From: Rudaeicoccus suwonensis
GTDB taxonomy: Bacteria > Actinomycetota > Actinomycetes > Actinomycetales > Dermatophilaceae
Length of the DNA: 64,000 bases
NCBI RefSeq assembly: GCF_007829035.1
Contig: NZ_VIVQ01000001.1
Coordinates: forward strand, 1 to 64,000
Reading direction: 5' to 3'
Under the pieces are notes generated by a model. It worked only from the letters and a program-made list of their open reading frames with translations. It ran no database searches and was not told where the DNA came from. The position numbers and the translations under genes are program-made. This document shows positions 17,973 to 26,163 of this stretch, one piece after another (the stretch's first letter is position 1; every line of letters starts with the position of its first letter).

Positions 17973-18674
17973 ATGGCCGGAATGGCAGTCAGTGGTCTTG
18001 TGGAGGCACTGCGACAGGAGATCTTCGATGGACGGCTACGACCCGGCGACCGTCTCGACGAGGTCACTCTGGGGCGTCGATTCGGAGTCAGTCGCAACAC
18101 GTTGCGTGAGGGCTTCCGGGTCTTGGCGCAGGGGCATCTGGTCGAGCACCGCCCCAACAGGGGGGTCTTCGTGCGCAGCTTGTCCGTCTGCGAAGCGCGT
18201 GACATCTATCAGGCCCGACGCATCGTCGAGTGCGGCGCGCTTCGTGAGGCAGCACTGCGCGGTGCACAATTCCAGGCGGACGGAGACGATGCCGATGATG
18301 ATGCCTGGAAGGCTGAAATCGGCTCAATAAGAGCGGTTTTGGCCGACGGAAGAGCCGCCGCTGAGTGCGGTGACTGGGACGCCGTCGGCAGCAGCAACAG
18401 TGCCTTCCACCTGGCGCTTGTCGCACTGGCCGGCAACCACGTGCTCGACCGGACCATGCGGCAGTTGCTCACCGAGATGCGCCTGCTGTTCGTCGTCGTG
18501 GCCTCGGCACGCGATGTGCACGAGCCGTATGTGGACCTCAACGAGCAGATCGCGACGTTGATCGAGGCCGGACAGATCGTGCGTGCCGCTGTGGTGCTGG
18601 AGGAGTATCTGATGCGCGCGGAGCGGCACCTGCTGGATCGCTATGCCAGCAGCGTCGATGGCGCCTCCAGGTGA
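17973..18674 (+). CDS. GntR family regulator, FadR/FCD subfamily
   Basis: The 233-residue protein has a GntR winged helix (LRQEIFDGRLRPGDRLDE, LGRRFGVSRNTLREGFRVL, GHLVEHRPNRGVFVRSLS) and an all-helical FCD ligand domain (YQARRIVECGALR, SNSAFHLALVALAGN, LVEEYLM-like end), a fold that often binds carboxylates through a metal. ATG 17973 has AAGG five bases upstream; GTG 17967 is less well placed. It lies between pxpABC and the DUF969 transporter operon with matching sites before both, so it probably senses 5-oxoproline or glutamate. Confidence 0.88.
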   Translation: MAGMAVSGLVEALRQEIFDGRLRPGDRLDEVTLGRRFGVSRNTLREGFRVLAQGHLVEHRPNRGVFVRSLSVCEARDIYQARRIVECGALREAALRGAQFQADGDDADDDAWKAEIGSIRAVLADGRAAAECGDWDAVGSSNSAFHLALVALAGNHVLDRTMRQLLTEMRLLFVVVASARDVHEPYVDLNEQIATLIEAGQIVRAAVVLEEYLMRAERHLLDRYASSVDGASR

Positions 18675-18711
18675 GGGAGAAGAAACTTACCGCCCGGGAA
18701 CCCTTGTCATA

Positions 18712-18724
18712 ATTGTTCAACAAT
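18712..18724. promoter_or_regulatory. Putative FCD-GntR operator upstream of DUF969-DUF979
   Basis: ATTGTTCAACAAT is a perfect odd-length palindrome (arms ATTGTT/AACAAT) 87 bases before the DUF969 gene and just after the GntR gene. The near-copy at 17923 supports shared control. Confidence 0.7.
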
Positions 18725-18810
18725 CATAAGGTCGCTCGTCAGGTGCAGGCACTCGGCCACACCCACCGGCGCTGCGTCGCCGGGTCTCCCGCCGAGGTGG
18801 TAGCTATCGC

Positions 18811-19515
18811 ATGTGGGTCCTTCTCGCCGTCGTCGTCGTAGTCGTCGGCTTTGCTCTCAAACTCAACTCGATGCTCGTGGTCACTGCGGCCGGCATCGTC
18901 GCCGGCCTGATTGCCGGGCTGAGTCCGGTGGCGATCGTCGAGGCGTTCGGCTCCGGATTCGCCGGCTCACGGTCGGTCACCGTCTTCGTCGTCGTGCTCC
19001 CGGTCATCGGCCTCATCGAGCGACATGGCCTGCAGGAGCAGGCGCGCACGCTCATCGCGAAGTTGCGGGGGCTGACGACGGGACGACTGCTGGCGTCATA
19101 CCTGTTGATCCGCCAAGTCACTGCCGCGCTCGGTATGACGTCGATCGGTGGACCCGCCCAGGCAGTGCGCCCGATCGTGGCGCCGATGGCCGAAGCTGCA
19201 GCAGAGCGCGAGCACGGGCCGCTCACCGAGCAGATGCGCGAGAAGACCAGGTCGTATGCCGCATCCGCTGACACTGTCGGCGTCTTCTTCGGCGAGGACA
19301 TCTTCGTTGCGGTCGGTTCGATTCTGCTGATCACCGGATTCGTCGATGCGACCTACGGACTCACGCTCGACACGCTGCAGGTGGCGCTCTGGGCGATCCC
19401 GACGGCGATCTGCGCGTTCCTGATCCACGGCTACCGGATGCTGCGCTTCGACCGGCAACTGGCACGTATGGCGGCCGCAGGCGGCGCCATCGACGGCAAA
19501 GCGGCACTGCGATGA
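18811..19515 (+). CDS. DUF969 family membrane protein, putative 5-oxoproline transporter subunit
   Basis: The 234-residue protein has about five to six hydrophobic helices (WVLLAVVVVVVGFALKLN, VTAAGIVAGLIAGLSPVAIVEAF) and the DUF969 core GSGFAGSRSVTVFVVVLPVIGLIERHGLQEQA, then GMTSIGGPAQAVRPI and ADTVGVFFGEDIFVAVGSILLITGF. The family always pairs with DUF979 and looks like half of a secondary carrier. A GAGGTGG precedes ATG 18811. Its place opposite pxpABC and near-identical operators suggest uptake of pyroglutamate; this is inference. Confidence 0.85.
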   Translation: MWVLLAVVVVVVGFALKLNSMLVVTAAGIVAGLIAGLSPVAIVEAFGSGFAGSRSVTVFVVVLPVIGLIERHGLQEQARTLIAKLRGLTTGRLLASYLLIRQVTAALGMTSIGGPAQAVRPIVAPMAEAAAEREHGPLTEQMREKTRSYAASADTVGVFFGEDIFVAVGSILLITGFVDATYGLTLDTLQVALWAIPTAICAFLIHGYRMLRFDRQLARMAAAGGAIDGKAALR

Positions 19516-20486
19516 TCAAACTCGAGTGGGTCCTGTGGCTGGTAGCCGCGCTGTTCCTGGCCAATGCAGTCATCCGGTTGACCGACAGCACCGACCGCAA
19601 ACATGTTGGCGGTGCTGCCTTCTGGGCGGTCCTCGCGTTCACCTTCGCCTACGGCGGACAGGTGAAGAAGACTGGTGCCAGTGCCTTCGTCGAAGGCATC
19701 GCCGTGCTCGCTCTGGCTGTCCTGGCGGGGGTGGGATTCCCCGGCAAGGGCACCCGCGAACTGGTCACTGATGACGAAAAGGTTGCAGGAGCAAGGAGGT
19801 TCGGCAACAAGCTCTTCCTGCCCGCGCTGCTGATCCCGATCATTGCAGTGATCTTCGGATCAGCATTGTCCAAGGTGCACATCGGCAAGCAGCTCCTGTT
19901 GGAAGACTCGTCCGCAACGATCATCGGCCTGGGGGTTGCATCCGTCGTCGCACTCTTCGTCGCGATGGTGCTGTTCAAGGTGAAGAGCCCGGCGACGCCA
20001 TTCCGGGAGAGCGACCGGCTGCTCGGTCACATCGGCTGGGCCGCGATTCTGCCGCAGTACCTCGCCACGCTCGGGATCCTGTTCACCGCGGCCGGAGTCG
20101 GCAAAGCCGTTGGGAAGATAACGGGTTCGGTGCTGCCCAAGCACTTTCTGCTGGCGGCAGTGATCGTCTACTGCCTCGGGATGCTGGTGTTCACCGTCAT
20201 CATGGGCAACGCCTTCGCGGCCTTCCCTGTCATGACGGCAGCGGTGGGCTGGCCGATTCTGGTGCAGCAGTATCACGGTCACCCGGCCCCGATCTTCGCC
20301 ATCGGCATGCTTGCCGGATTCTGCGGAACGCTCATCACACCGATGGCGGCGAACTTCAATCTTGTGCCCGCTGCGCTGCTCGAACTGAAAGATCAATACG
20401 GCCCGATCAAGGCGCAACTTCCGACGGCGATTCCTCTCTGGATCTGCAACGTTGCCCTGATGTACTTCCTGTGTTTTTCGAGGTGA
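19512..20486 (+). CDS. DUF979 family membrane protein, putative 5-oxoproline transporter subunit
   Basis: The 324-residue polytopic protein is the standard partner of DUF969: LEWVLWLVAALFLANAVIRL, GGAAFWAVLAFTFAYGG, then a conserved late block AFPVMTAAVGWPILVQQYHG and GFCGTLITPMAANFNLVPAALLELKD. Its ATG overlaps the DUF969 stop by ATGA. Together the two likely form one carrier in the plasma membrane. The conserved TPMAANFN stretch is a candidate substrate loop. Confidence 0.87.
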   Translation: MIKLEWVLWLVAALFLANAVIRLTDSTDRKHVGGAAFWAVLAFTFAYGGQVKKTGASAFVEGIAVLALAVLAGVGFPGKGTRELVTDDEKVAGARRFGNKLFLPALLIPIIAVIFGSALSKVHIGKQLLLEDSSATIIGLGVASVVALFVAMVLFKVKSPATPFRESDRLLGHIGWAAILPQYLATLGILFTAAGVGKAVGKITGSVLPKHFLLAAVIVYCLGMLVFTVIMGNAFAAFPVMTAAVGWPILVQQYHGHPAPIFAIGMLAGFCGTLITPMAANFNLVPAALLELKDQYGPIKAQLPTAIPLWICNVALMYFLCFSR

Positions 20487-20491
20487 CAACG

Positions 20492-21523
20492 ATGACCGAA
20501 CAACCGAACTCCGATTGGCGCGCGACCTACGCCGGGCAGTGGGCATCGCGCCTGCCTGACTTGCTCGCTCGTACGTATCCGTATGCAACACAACATGTTT
20601 CAGGTGGTCCGGACGACTGTGACGTCACACCGTGGAAGTTGCACCCGAGCTTCCACGGCTGCTTCGACTGGCACTCGTCCTGCCACATGCTGTGGTCGTC
20701 GGTGCAACTGCTCACTCTGGCACCGGACCACGTCGACGATGCCGCCCGGCACGGACTCATCCGGCTGCTCGATGACCGCCTCGACCCGGCGAAGATCGCA
20801 GTCGAGGTCGACTACCTGCGTGCGCATCCGAGCTTCGAGCGCCCGTACGGCTGGGGCTGGGCCGCGATGCTCGCCGCCGCGGCCGACCGGTGCCCACTGC
20901 CCGAAGCGCAGGTATGGCGCGCGGCCACCCGTCCGTTGTTCGAGGTCGTGATCGAACTGGTCGGGAACTGGCTGCCGAGGCTGCGGTATGCGGTCCGTTC
21001 CGGCGAACATTCCAATGTGGCCTTCGGCCTCGGCCTCGTGCTCGATGCCGGCGCCATACTCGGCGAGGAGTCGTTGCGACCGCTGGTGACCGAACGGGCA
21101 CAGTTCTGGTTCGGTGAGGACCGGAACTACCCGGCCGCCTGGGAGCCAGGTGGATCGGACTTCTTGTCACCCGCGCTGACCGAGGCGGATCTGATGCGAC
21201 GGTTGCTGCCCAGGGCGGAATTCCGGGATTGGCTGACCGCCTTCCTGCCCGGGCTGGATGTGCCGGGTCACCCGTTGACGCTGCTGCCGGACGTGGTCGA
21301 TCCGACGGACGGCAAGGGAGCGCACCTGCTTGGCCTGGCGTTGTCTCGCGCTGCGGCGCTCCGGTCGGTGTCAGTGGCGTTCGATGCCGACACGCGCGAA
21401 TCCTTGTGGGCCACCACCCATCAGCACGTCGAAAGCACTGCCGGACACATCGTGGACGGAGACTTCATGGCCACACACTGGTTGGTGTCGTTCGCAATCC
21501 TGGCGCTGACAGCAAACGCCTGA
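20492..21523 (+). CDS. DUF2891 family protein
   Basis: The 343-residue soluble protein has the DUF2891 features: WHPSFHGCFDWHS-like text (LHPSFHGCFDWHSSCHMLW), RPYGWGWAAML, EHSNVAFGLGLVLDAG and the C-terminal THWLVSFAILAL. Conserved His, Cys and Trp at the front hint at a helical-barrel enzyme, but no activity is established. A GAGGTGA stands seven bases before ATG 20492. It is third in the DUF969-DUF979 operon, so it may act on the imported 5-oxoproline compound. Confidence 0.82.
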   Translation: MTEQPNSDWRATYAGQWASRLPDLLARTYPYATQHVSGGPDDCDVTPWKLHPSFHGCFDWHSSCHMLWSSVQLLTLAPDHVDDAARHGLIRLLDDRLDPAKIAVEVDYLRAHPSFERPYGWGWAAMLAAAADRCPLPEAQVWRAATRPLFEVVIELVGNWLPRLRYAVRSGEHSNVAFGLGLVLDAGAILGEESLRPLVTERAQFWFGEDRNYPAAWEPGGSDFLSPALTEADLMRRLLPRAEFRDWLTAFLPGLDVPGHPLTLLPDVVDPTDGKGAHLLGLALSRAAALRSVSVAFDADTRESLWATTHQHVESTAGHIVDGDFMATHWLVSFAILALTANA

Positions 21524-21544
21524 CCCAGGACTCTGGGTCAGGCG
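21517..21544. terminator. Hairpin terminator after the DUF2891 gene
   Basis: CGCCTGACCCAG and its exact complement CTGGGTCAGGCG form a 12-bp stem with a four-base GACT loop. The stem overlaps the DUF2891 stop codon and serves the convergent gene at 21573 equally well. T-rich text is weak. Confidence 0.75.
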
Positions 21545-21572
21545 TGCGTGTTCCTTCCGGGTGCGGCTCCGC

Positions 21573-21926
21573 TCAGTCGAGCCGGGCGTGCGTCAATTCG
21601 ATGAAGCGCTCTTCGGCGTAGTCGAAGTCTTCGATGCACGGGTTCTCGGCGGCGAGGGCGTGGGCGCACAGCATGGCGACCTTGCGGCCATCGGGCAACT
21701 CGCCGATGACCGGCGAACCCTCGTCGCAGATGCGCCATCCGGCGGCGAGCAGCTCGTACAGCATCGCTGTGTAGTCCGACTTCTGAAGGGAGGACACGTG
21801 CTCCTCACCGTTGGGCAGCAGGTCTGCCAGATGGAGGTCTGCCTCGGGGTCCGGCAGGACCAGGAATCCGGTGCCACTGGTGGGGTGGAGATAGGCAGTG
21901 TGAGCCGCAGTCTGAAGCCTGAGCAT
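21573..21926 (-). CDS. Hypothetical protein
   Basis: A 117-residue acidic soluble protein beginning MLRLQTAAHTAYLHP, with GTGFLVLPDPEADLHLADLL and YELLAAGWRICDEGSPVIGELPDGRKVAMLCAH. I recognise no family. AAGGA lies ten bases before ATG 21926; the open frame continues upstream to 22043, but with A/T-rich codons unlike genes here, so that part is unlikely to be translated. It faces DUF2891 across a shared terminator. Confidence 0.6.
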   Translation of the reverse strand: MLRLQTAAHTAYLHPTSGTGFLVLPDPEADLHLADLLPNGEEHVSSLQKSDYTAMLYELLAAGWRICDEGSPVIGELPDGRKVAMLCAHALAAENPCIEDFDYAEERFIELTHARLD

Positions 21927-22277
21927 GGGTATCGAGTCCTTGACGAACGCCGCTGGAAGAACACTGACGGGGTGAGCAAGTTGAAGATTAAATGAACGCT
22001 TGGTTAGCCCGCAAGTTGAAGTGACCAATTTTACGAAATCCACAGGTTCCTGATGGGAAGCAGCTTGCTTATAAGAATGCTTGCAGATAGCAATCCTTTC
22101 AGCCGTTGTGGATTTTGTATTCGTATCTATTGATAGTTATGCAACTCGCGGGTAGCTGTTGCGAGCCGTGCCACGGACCCGCTCGCGCACAACCGTCGCG
22201 CTGACCGCAACGACTGACGACGACGCGGTCGGCCGGTGCTGCGACATACGATCTCGGCCGTGAGCGGGTACATTTAC
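21927..22277. other. Gene-free stretch ahead of the fluoride riboswitch
   Basis: About 350 bases with no credible gene. The part near 21985-22140 is notably A/T-rich for this genome (TTAAATGAACGCTTGG, TTTTGTATTCGTATCTATTG) and probably holds promoters for the flanking transcripts. No repeats or hairpins stood out. Confidence 0.5.
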
Positions 22278-22345
22278 CCCGGCGATGGATCTCGCCGGGC
22301 TCATCGAGCCGAACCGCCGCATGGCTGATAGGTCCTGCTCCCACC
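22278..22345 (+). promoter_or_regulatory. Fluoride riboswitch (crcB motif)
   Basis: GGCGATGGATCTCGCC at 22281 forms the first stem, followed by a GGCTCATCGAGCC hairpin, GAACCGCC at 22311, then GCTGATAGGTCCTGC at 22324. These match the conserved blocks of the fluoride aptamer (GGCGATGG, AACCGCC, GCTGATGACTCCT). It lies 30-95 bases before two fluoride-channel genes and should switch them on when fluoride is bound. Confidence 0.9.
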
Positions 22346-22372
22346 GTTGTATTACGTGAGGCAGGTTTCGTC

Positions 22373-22855
22373 ATGCGTTCGCGCGACTTCAGCAAGCTTC
22401 CACTGGATCCCGACGTCGACGTCGTCTCGCGACCACTGCACCTGCGCTGGCGGGCCGTCGCGGTGGTCTTCGTCGGTGGATTCTTCGGCACCGCAGCCCG
22501 AGACCTGCTGCAGAAGGCCTACCCGCATCACGACGGCGGCATCCCCTGGGCAACCTTCGCCATCAATGTCGGCGGTGGGTTCATCTTGGGCCTGTTGCTC
22601 GAGTCGCTGTTGCGGGCAGGCCCGGATGACGGCTGGCGTCGCCGCCTCCGGTTGCTCGCCGGAACCGGCTTCTGCGGGGCCTTCACGACATACAGCTCGC
22701 TCGCCTCGGACACCAACACGTTGCTGCTCGCGTCCCGTCCTGGCAACGCCATCGTCTACTCCGTCGGCAGCGTTGCTGTCGGAATCGTTTCCACGTGGTG
22801 TGGAATCCGCATCGCCGCTCTGTTGCCCGCCGCTTCACGAGGCGAGGTGGCCTGA
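22373..22855 (+). CDS. crcB: Fluoride ion channel CrcB/FluC, subunit 1
   Basis: The 160-residue protein has four membrane helices and FluC motifs: GGFFGTAARDLL, FAINVGGGFILGLLLES and GTGFCGAFTTYSSLASD, the last including the conserved Phe/Thr/Tyr/Ser track lining the fluoride pore. A 30-residue cytosolic N-terminus is longer than usual. The GTG-free start ATG 22373 follows GAGGCAG. Its stop shares a base with the next start. Two adjacent FluC genes normally form a dual-topology heterodimer that expels fluoride. Confidence 0.93.
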   Translation: MRSRDFSKLPLDPDVDVVSRPLHLRWRAVAVVFVGGFFGTAARDLLQKAYPHHDGGIPWATFAINVGGGFILGLLLESLLRAGPDDGWRRRLRLLAGTGFCGAFTTYSSLASDTNTLLLASRPGNAIVYSVGSVAVGIVSTWCGIRIAALLPAASRGEVA

Positions 22856-23220
22856 TGGGACTGCTGTTCGTGACGTTCATCGCTGGAGCGCTCGGATCGG
22901 TGTCGCGTTTCGTGGTCGACGCCGAGATCCGTCGCCGGTGGCTGCGGTCGGGCCCATGGCCGACGGTCGTGATCAATGTGACCGGGTCGCTGGCGTTGGG
23001 CGCGCTCGCCGGCTGGGCGCACATCTCGCACGCCGGAGCGACCGTCGACACGATCCTCGGCACCGGATTCTGCGGTGGGTACACGACCTTCAGCACGGTC
23101 AGTTTCGAAACCGTGCGGCAATTGCAGGAACGCCGGTATTCAGCAGCTGGTATGACGGCGGTCGCTTGCCTGGCGCTCTCCGTCTGCGCGGCGGTCGTCG
23201 GTTGGCACCTGGTGGCTTGA
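22855..23220 (+). CDS. crcB: Fluoride ion channel CrcB/FluC, subunit 2
   Basis: The 121-residue protein has four helices with GALGSVSRFVVD, VINVTGSLALGALAGW and GTGFCGGYTTFSTVSFE, the FluC signature. The preceding gene's TGA and this ATG overlap by one base, so the two chains are made together, fitting a heterodimeric channel. Charge distribution differs from subunit 1, as expected for antiparallel partners. Confidence 0.93.
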   Translation: MGLLFVTFIAGALGSVSRFVVDAEIRRRWLRSGPWPTVVINVTGSLALGALAGWAHISHAGATVDTILGTGFCGGYTTFSTVSFETVRQLQERRYSAAGMTAVACLALSVCAAVVGWHLVA

Positions 23221-23269
23221 GGCTCGCCGGCCGCCCGTCGGCCGCGGCCTGCCGCTGCTCGCGCGTCGC

Positions 23270-23313
23270 GTATTCGGCGACGGGGCGGCTACTCCGGCCG
23301 GAGGGCCGAATAC
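23270..23313. terminator. Possible hairpin between crcB and benE
   Basis: GTATTCGGC (23270-23278) and GCCGAATAC (23305-23313) can form a 9-bp stem with a long GC-rich loop between two convergent genes. There is no T tract, so this is weak. Confidence 0.4.
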
Positions 23314-23334
23314 CGGGTGACTGCCGTTGGATAG

Positions 23335-24537
23335 TTATTCAGCACTCAGCAGCCAGCCGCGCACCAGCAGCCCGATGACCAGCGCCCAGAATGCGGATCC
23401 GACTCCCGCAACTGTGATGTCGGACGCCGCTACCGCGAACGTCACGATCGCCGCGATGCGCTCGTATGACGCTCGCTCGTCGCCCCGTCCGGTGCCGCCG
23501 AGCGCGCTGTGCAGCGCACCCGCGAGCGTCGTGAGCAGCGCGATACCGGCAACGGTCTCGGCGACGCCACTCGGTGCGAGCGCGATCAACGTCGCCAGTG
23601 CCGCCGAGGCAGCGCCGAGCACCAGGTAGGTCACCCCTGCGGAGCACGAGGCGATCCACCGGCGATCGCGGTCGGCACCAGCATGCGGCCCGGCCGCGAG
23701 CGCCGCGCTGATCGCCGCCAGGTTGATGGCGTGGCCGCCGGCGGCGGCACCTACCACGGTGCCTACGCCGGTCACTGTCATGGCCGGTCGCCACGGCACC
23801 GCATAGTCGAACGACTTCATCACCGCGACGCCGGGAATGTTCTGTGAAGCCATGGTGACGATGTAGAGCGGCAATGCGATGCCGATCATCGCCTGCCAGG
23901 TGATGTGCGGCATGGTCGGATCGAGGCGCGGCAGCAATTCCGCTGTCGCAATGTGGCGATGCTCGTGCACGAGGCTGACGGCGATGACGCAGGCCGCCAC
24001 GACAAAGGCCGCAGGCACTGCCCACCGTGCCGCGAATCGCTGAAAGATCAACCAGCACAACAGGATCGGCAGCACGGCCTCGGGGTTGTGCGCCATCGCG
24101 CGCACCGGCTCGAGACAGATCGGCAGCAGCACGCCGGCCAGCATCGCCTGCGCGATCGTGGTCGGGATGCGCCGGATGAGATCGGCCAGGCCGCTCCACA
24201 CCCCGGTGACCAGGATGAGCAGGCCGGTCACCACGAAGGCGCCGACCGCGGCCGGCCAGCCACCGGTGACGACGCCTGCCGATACGAGCAGGGCCGCGCC
24301 CGGTGTCGACCAGGCGAGCGTGATCGGGATCCTGAAACGCCACGCCAGGGCCACCATTCCGACGCCTTGCAACACCGTGACGGCGAGCAGCCCTGACGCG
24401 GCCTGCAGGGGAGTTGCCCCGACCGATCGGAGGCCGGTGAGCACGACGGCGAACGACGACGTGAAGCCGACGAGTGCGCAGGCCACCCCGGCGGTCACCG
24501 GGACTGTGGTCGGTGTCGCAGCTGCGGTTACAGTCAT
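23335..24537 (-). CDS. benE: BenE family benzoate/H+ symporter-like transporter
   Basis: The 400-residue protein has 11-12 hydrophobic segments and BenE-type blocks: SSFAVVLTGLRSVGATPLQAASGL, TLAWSTPGAALL, IPTTIAQAMLAGVLLPICL, then MASQNIPGVAVMKSFDY and GHAINLAAISAALAAG. Members import benzoate or other small aromatics or purine-like acids with protons. No benzoate catabolic gene is nearby, so the substrate is uncertain. ATG 24537 faces the XRE-cupin regulator across tandem operators, so it is probably that regulator's target. Confidence 0.85.
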   Translation of the reverse strand: MTVTAAATPTTVPVTAGVACALVGFTSSFAVVLTGLRSVGATPLQAASGLLAVTVLQGVGMVALAWRFRIPITLAWSTPGAALLVSAGVVTGGWPAAVGAFVVTGLLILVTGVWSGLADLIRRIPTTIAQAMLAGVLLPICLEPVRAMAHNPEAVLPILLCWLIFQRFAARWAVPAAFVVAACVIAVSLVHEHRHIATAELLPRLDPTMPHITWQAMIGIALPLYIVTMASQNIPGVAVMKSFDYAVPWRPAMTVTGVGTVVGAAAGGHAINLAAISAALAAGPHAGADRDRRWIASCSAGVTYLVLGAASAALATLIALAPSGVAETVAGIALLTTLAGALHSALGGTGRGDERASYERIAAIVTFAVAASDITVAGVGSAFWALVIGLLVRGWLLSAE

Positions 24538-24549
24538 GAGTCCCACTAG

Positions 24550-24581
24550 GTTCTGTAAACGGAACGTTCTGAAAACGGAAC
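24550..24581. promoter_or_regulatory. Tandem 16-bp operators between benE and the XRE-cupin gene
   Basis: GTTCTGTAAACGGAAC and GTTCTGAAAACGGAAC follow each other with no gap and differ at one base. Each has GTTC/GAAC ends. They lie 13-44 bases before benE and 22 bases before the regulator. Confidence 0.75.
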
Positions 24582-24602
24582 GATAGCAGCGGAGGAACGT
24601 GT

Positions 24603-25145
24603 ATGCCGGCAGGTGACGGATCGCGGGCAGTTGCGCAACGTCTACGTGCGCTGCGCGCCGAACGCGGCCTCAGTCTCAGCGAACTCGCCCGGCGGGCCGA
24701 TGTCGGCAAGGGCAGTCTGTCCGAGATCGAGTCGGGGCGGCGCAATCCGACGCTGGAGACGCTCTATGCCTTGTGCGAGCCGCTCGGGGTGCCCCTGACC
24801 GCGCTCATCGGTGAGGCGGACGGAGCGGCTGCGCTCGCGGAGGGTGGTATGAGCAGCGTGCTTCTCGACGTGCGGCACCACGACGGCGTCACCGTCGAGG
24901 TCTTCCGGTTGCAGTTCCCGGCCGGCGCACGGCATACCTCCCCGGGGCACGGTCCCGGTGTGCGCGAGCACCTGCTGGTGACCCGCGGTCGGCTCCGCGT
25001 CGGCACGCGTCCGGCGGTCGAGCTGGCCACCGGCGAGGCCCGCGACTGGGACAGCAGCCGGCGACATACCTATGCGGTCGTGGGGGATTCGGCTGAAGCG
25101 ATTGTCGTGATCACGAGTCCGAGCGGCGTGCCCTCCGAGGCTTGA
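24603..25145 (+). CDS. XRE family regulator with C-terminal cupin domain
   Basis: The 180-residue protein has a Cro/C1 helix-turn-helix at about 8-65 (VAQRLRALRAERGLSLSELA, KGSLSEIESGRRNPTLETL) and a cupin at about 85-175 (FPAGARHTSPGHGPGVREHLLV, then LATGEARDW). Such proteins sense a small ligand through the cupin and control an adjacent transporter. GGAGGA precedes ATG 24603. It is divergent from benE with tandem operators between; its 3' end overlaps the convergent pirin gene by 35 bases. Confidence 0.9.
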   Translation: MPAGDGSRAVAQRLRALRAERGLSLSELARRADVGKGSLSEIESGRRNPTLETLYALCEPLGVPLTALIGEADGAAALAEGGMSSVLLDVRHHDGVTVEVFRLQFPAGARHTSPGHGPGVREHLLVTRGRLRVGTRPAVELATGEARDWDSSRRHTYAVVGDSAEAIVVITSPSGVPSEA

Positions 25146-26031
25146 GGTGCACCTGCGGCAACGCGGGAGCGGGCAGCCGGTCGACCGGCCCGGCATACCC
25201 GGTGACGGCGCCGAAGCGATCCGAGTGCGCCTCCCACGCGTTGCGCGCCGCGACGATCTCGTCGTGATCGCGCGCGACGAAGTTCCACCACATGACGATG
25301 TCCTCGCGCAGCGGTTCACCGCCGATCAGCAGGATCCGTGCGCTCTCGGTGCCGCTCGTGAGCCGCAGCGAGGAAGTGCCGGGGTCGATGCATGCCAGGT
25401 CCCCGTGGTCGAGGTCGATGCCGTCGACCGAGACCGAGCCGCTGTCGAGCAGCACGGCGTGCTCGAAGCCCGGAGTCACCGGCAGGTCGATCGAGCTGTA
25501 TGCCGCAAGCTGGATCTCGGCTCCGACGCTCGGAGTGTGCACGGTCACCGGCGAGTCGGCGCCGGCGAGTGATCCGATGAAGACCCGCGCGGTCGCCATA
25601 CCATCCGAGCCGGGTATGACGACGGAATCCGTTGCGAAATGGTCGAATTCGTGGCCGGCATCGCGCGTCGCGTCGGGCAGGGCGATCCACAACTGCACTC
25701 CGTGCAGGCCAGTGGTGGTCGAGACCTCCGAGTGGCAGATGCCCGCGCCGGACGTCATCAGGTTGACCTCGCCGGGACGGATCGTCTGCACATTGCCGGC
25801 GCTGTCGCGATGCTCGACCTCGCCCTCGAACAGCCAGGTGACCGTCTGCAGGCCGCAGTGCGGGTGCGGCGCGACATCCATCGCGGCGGCGGACGGGCCG
25901 TAGTGGTCGACGAAACACCACGGGCCGACGAGGGTGCGATCGCGATGGGGCAGGGTGCGGCGCACATTCATCGAGCGAACGCCACCCAGGGGCACTTCGC
26001 GGGGGTGGAGAACGTGGATCGCATCGGTCAC
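25111..26031 (-). CDS. Pirin family protein
   Basis: The 306-residue bicupin contains APHPHCGLQTVTWLFEGEV and TSGAGICHSEVS, which supply the pirin metal ligands (HxH and His plus Glu), and a C-terminal cupin (LLIGGEPLREDIVMWWNFVARDHDEI). Pirins bind iron; some act as quercetin dioxygenases or as redox-sensitive partners of regulators. GTG 26031 gives the family's usual N-terminus; the frame extends to 26202 but that part runs into intergenic repeats. No clear SD. Confidence 0.87.
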   Translation of the reverse strand: MTDAIHVLHPREVPLGGVRSMNVRRTLPHRDRTLVGPWCFVDHYGPSAAAMDVAPHPHCGLQTVTWLFEGEVEHRDSAGNVQTIRPGEVNLMTSGAGICHSEVSTTTGLHGVQLWIALPDATRDAGHEFDHFATDSVVIPGSDGMATARVFIGSLAGADSPVTVHTPSVGAEIQLAAYSSIDLPVTPGFEHAVLLDSGSVSVDGIDLDHGDLACIDPGTSSLRLTSGTESARILLIGGEPLREDIVMWWNFVARDHDEIVAARNAWEAHSDRFGAVTGYAGPVDRLPAPALPQVHLKPRRARRSDS

Positions 26032-26163
26032 TGCACCGACGGTAGCCGCCGGCCAGGCGTCTGTGGTCCGAGCCGGGCGCACGAGGTGTCGGGATGCGCC
26101 GGTTTGCGGGAACGTTTCCGCCCAGGATTGACCTCTCGTGAGCGGACTTGGCTGAGCGTCATA

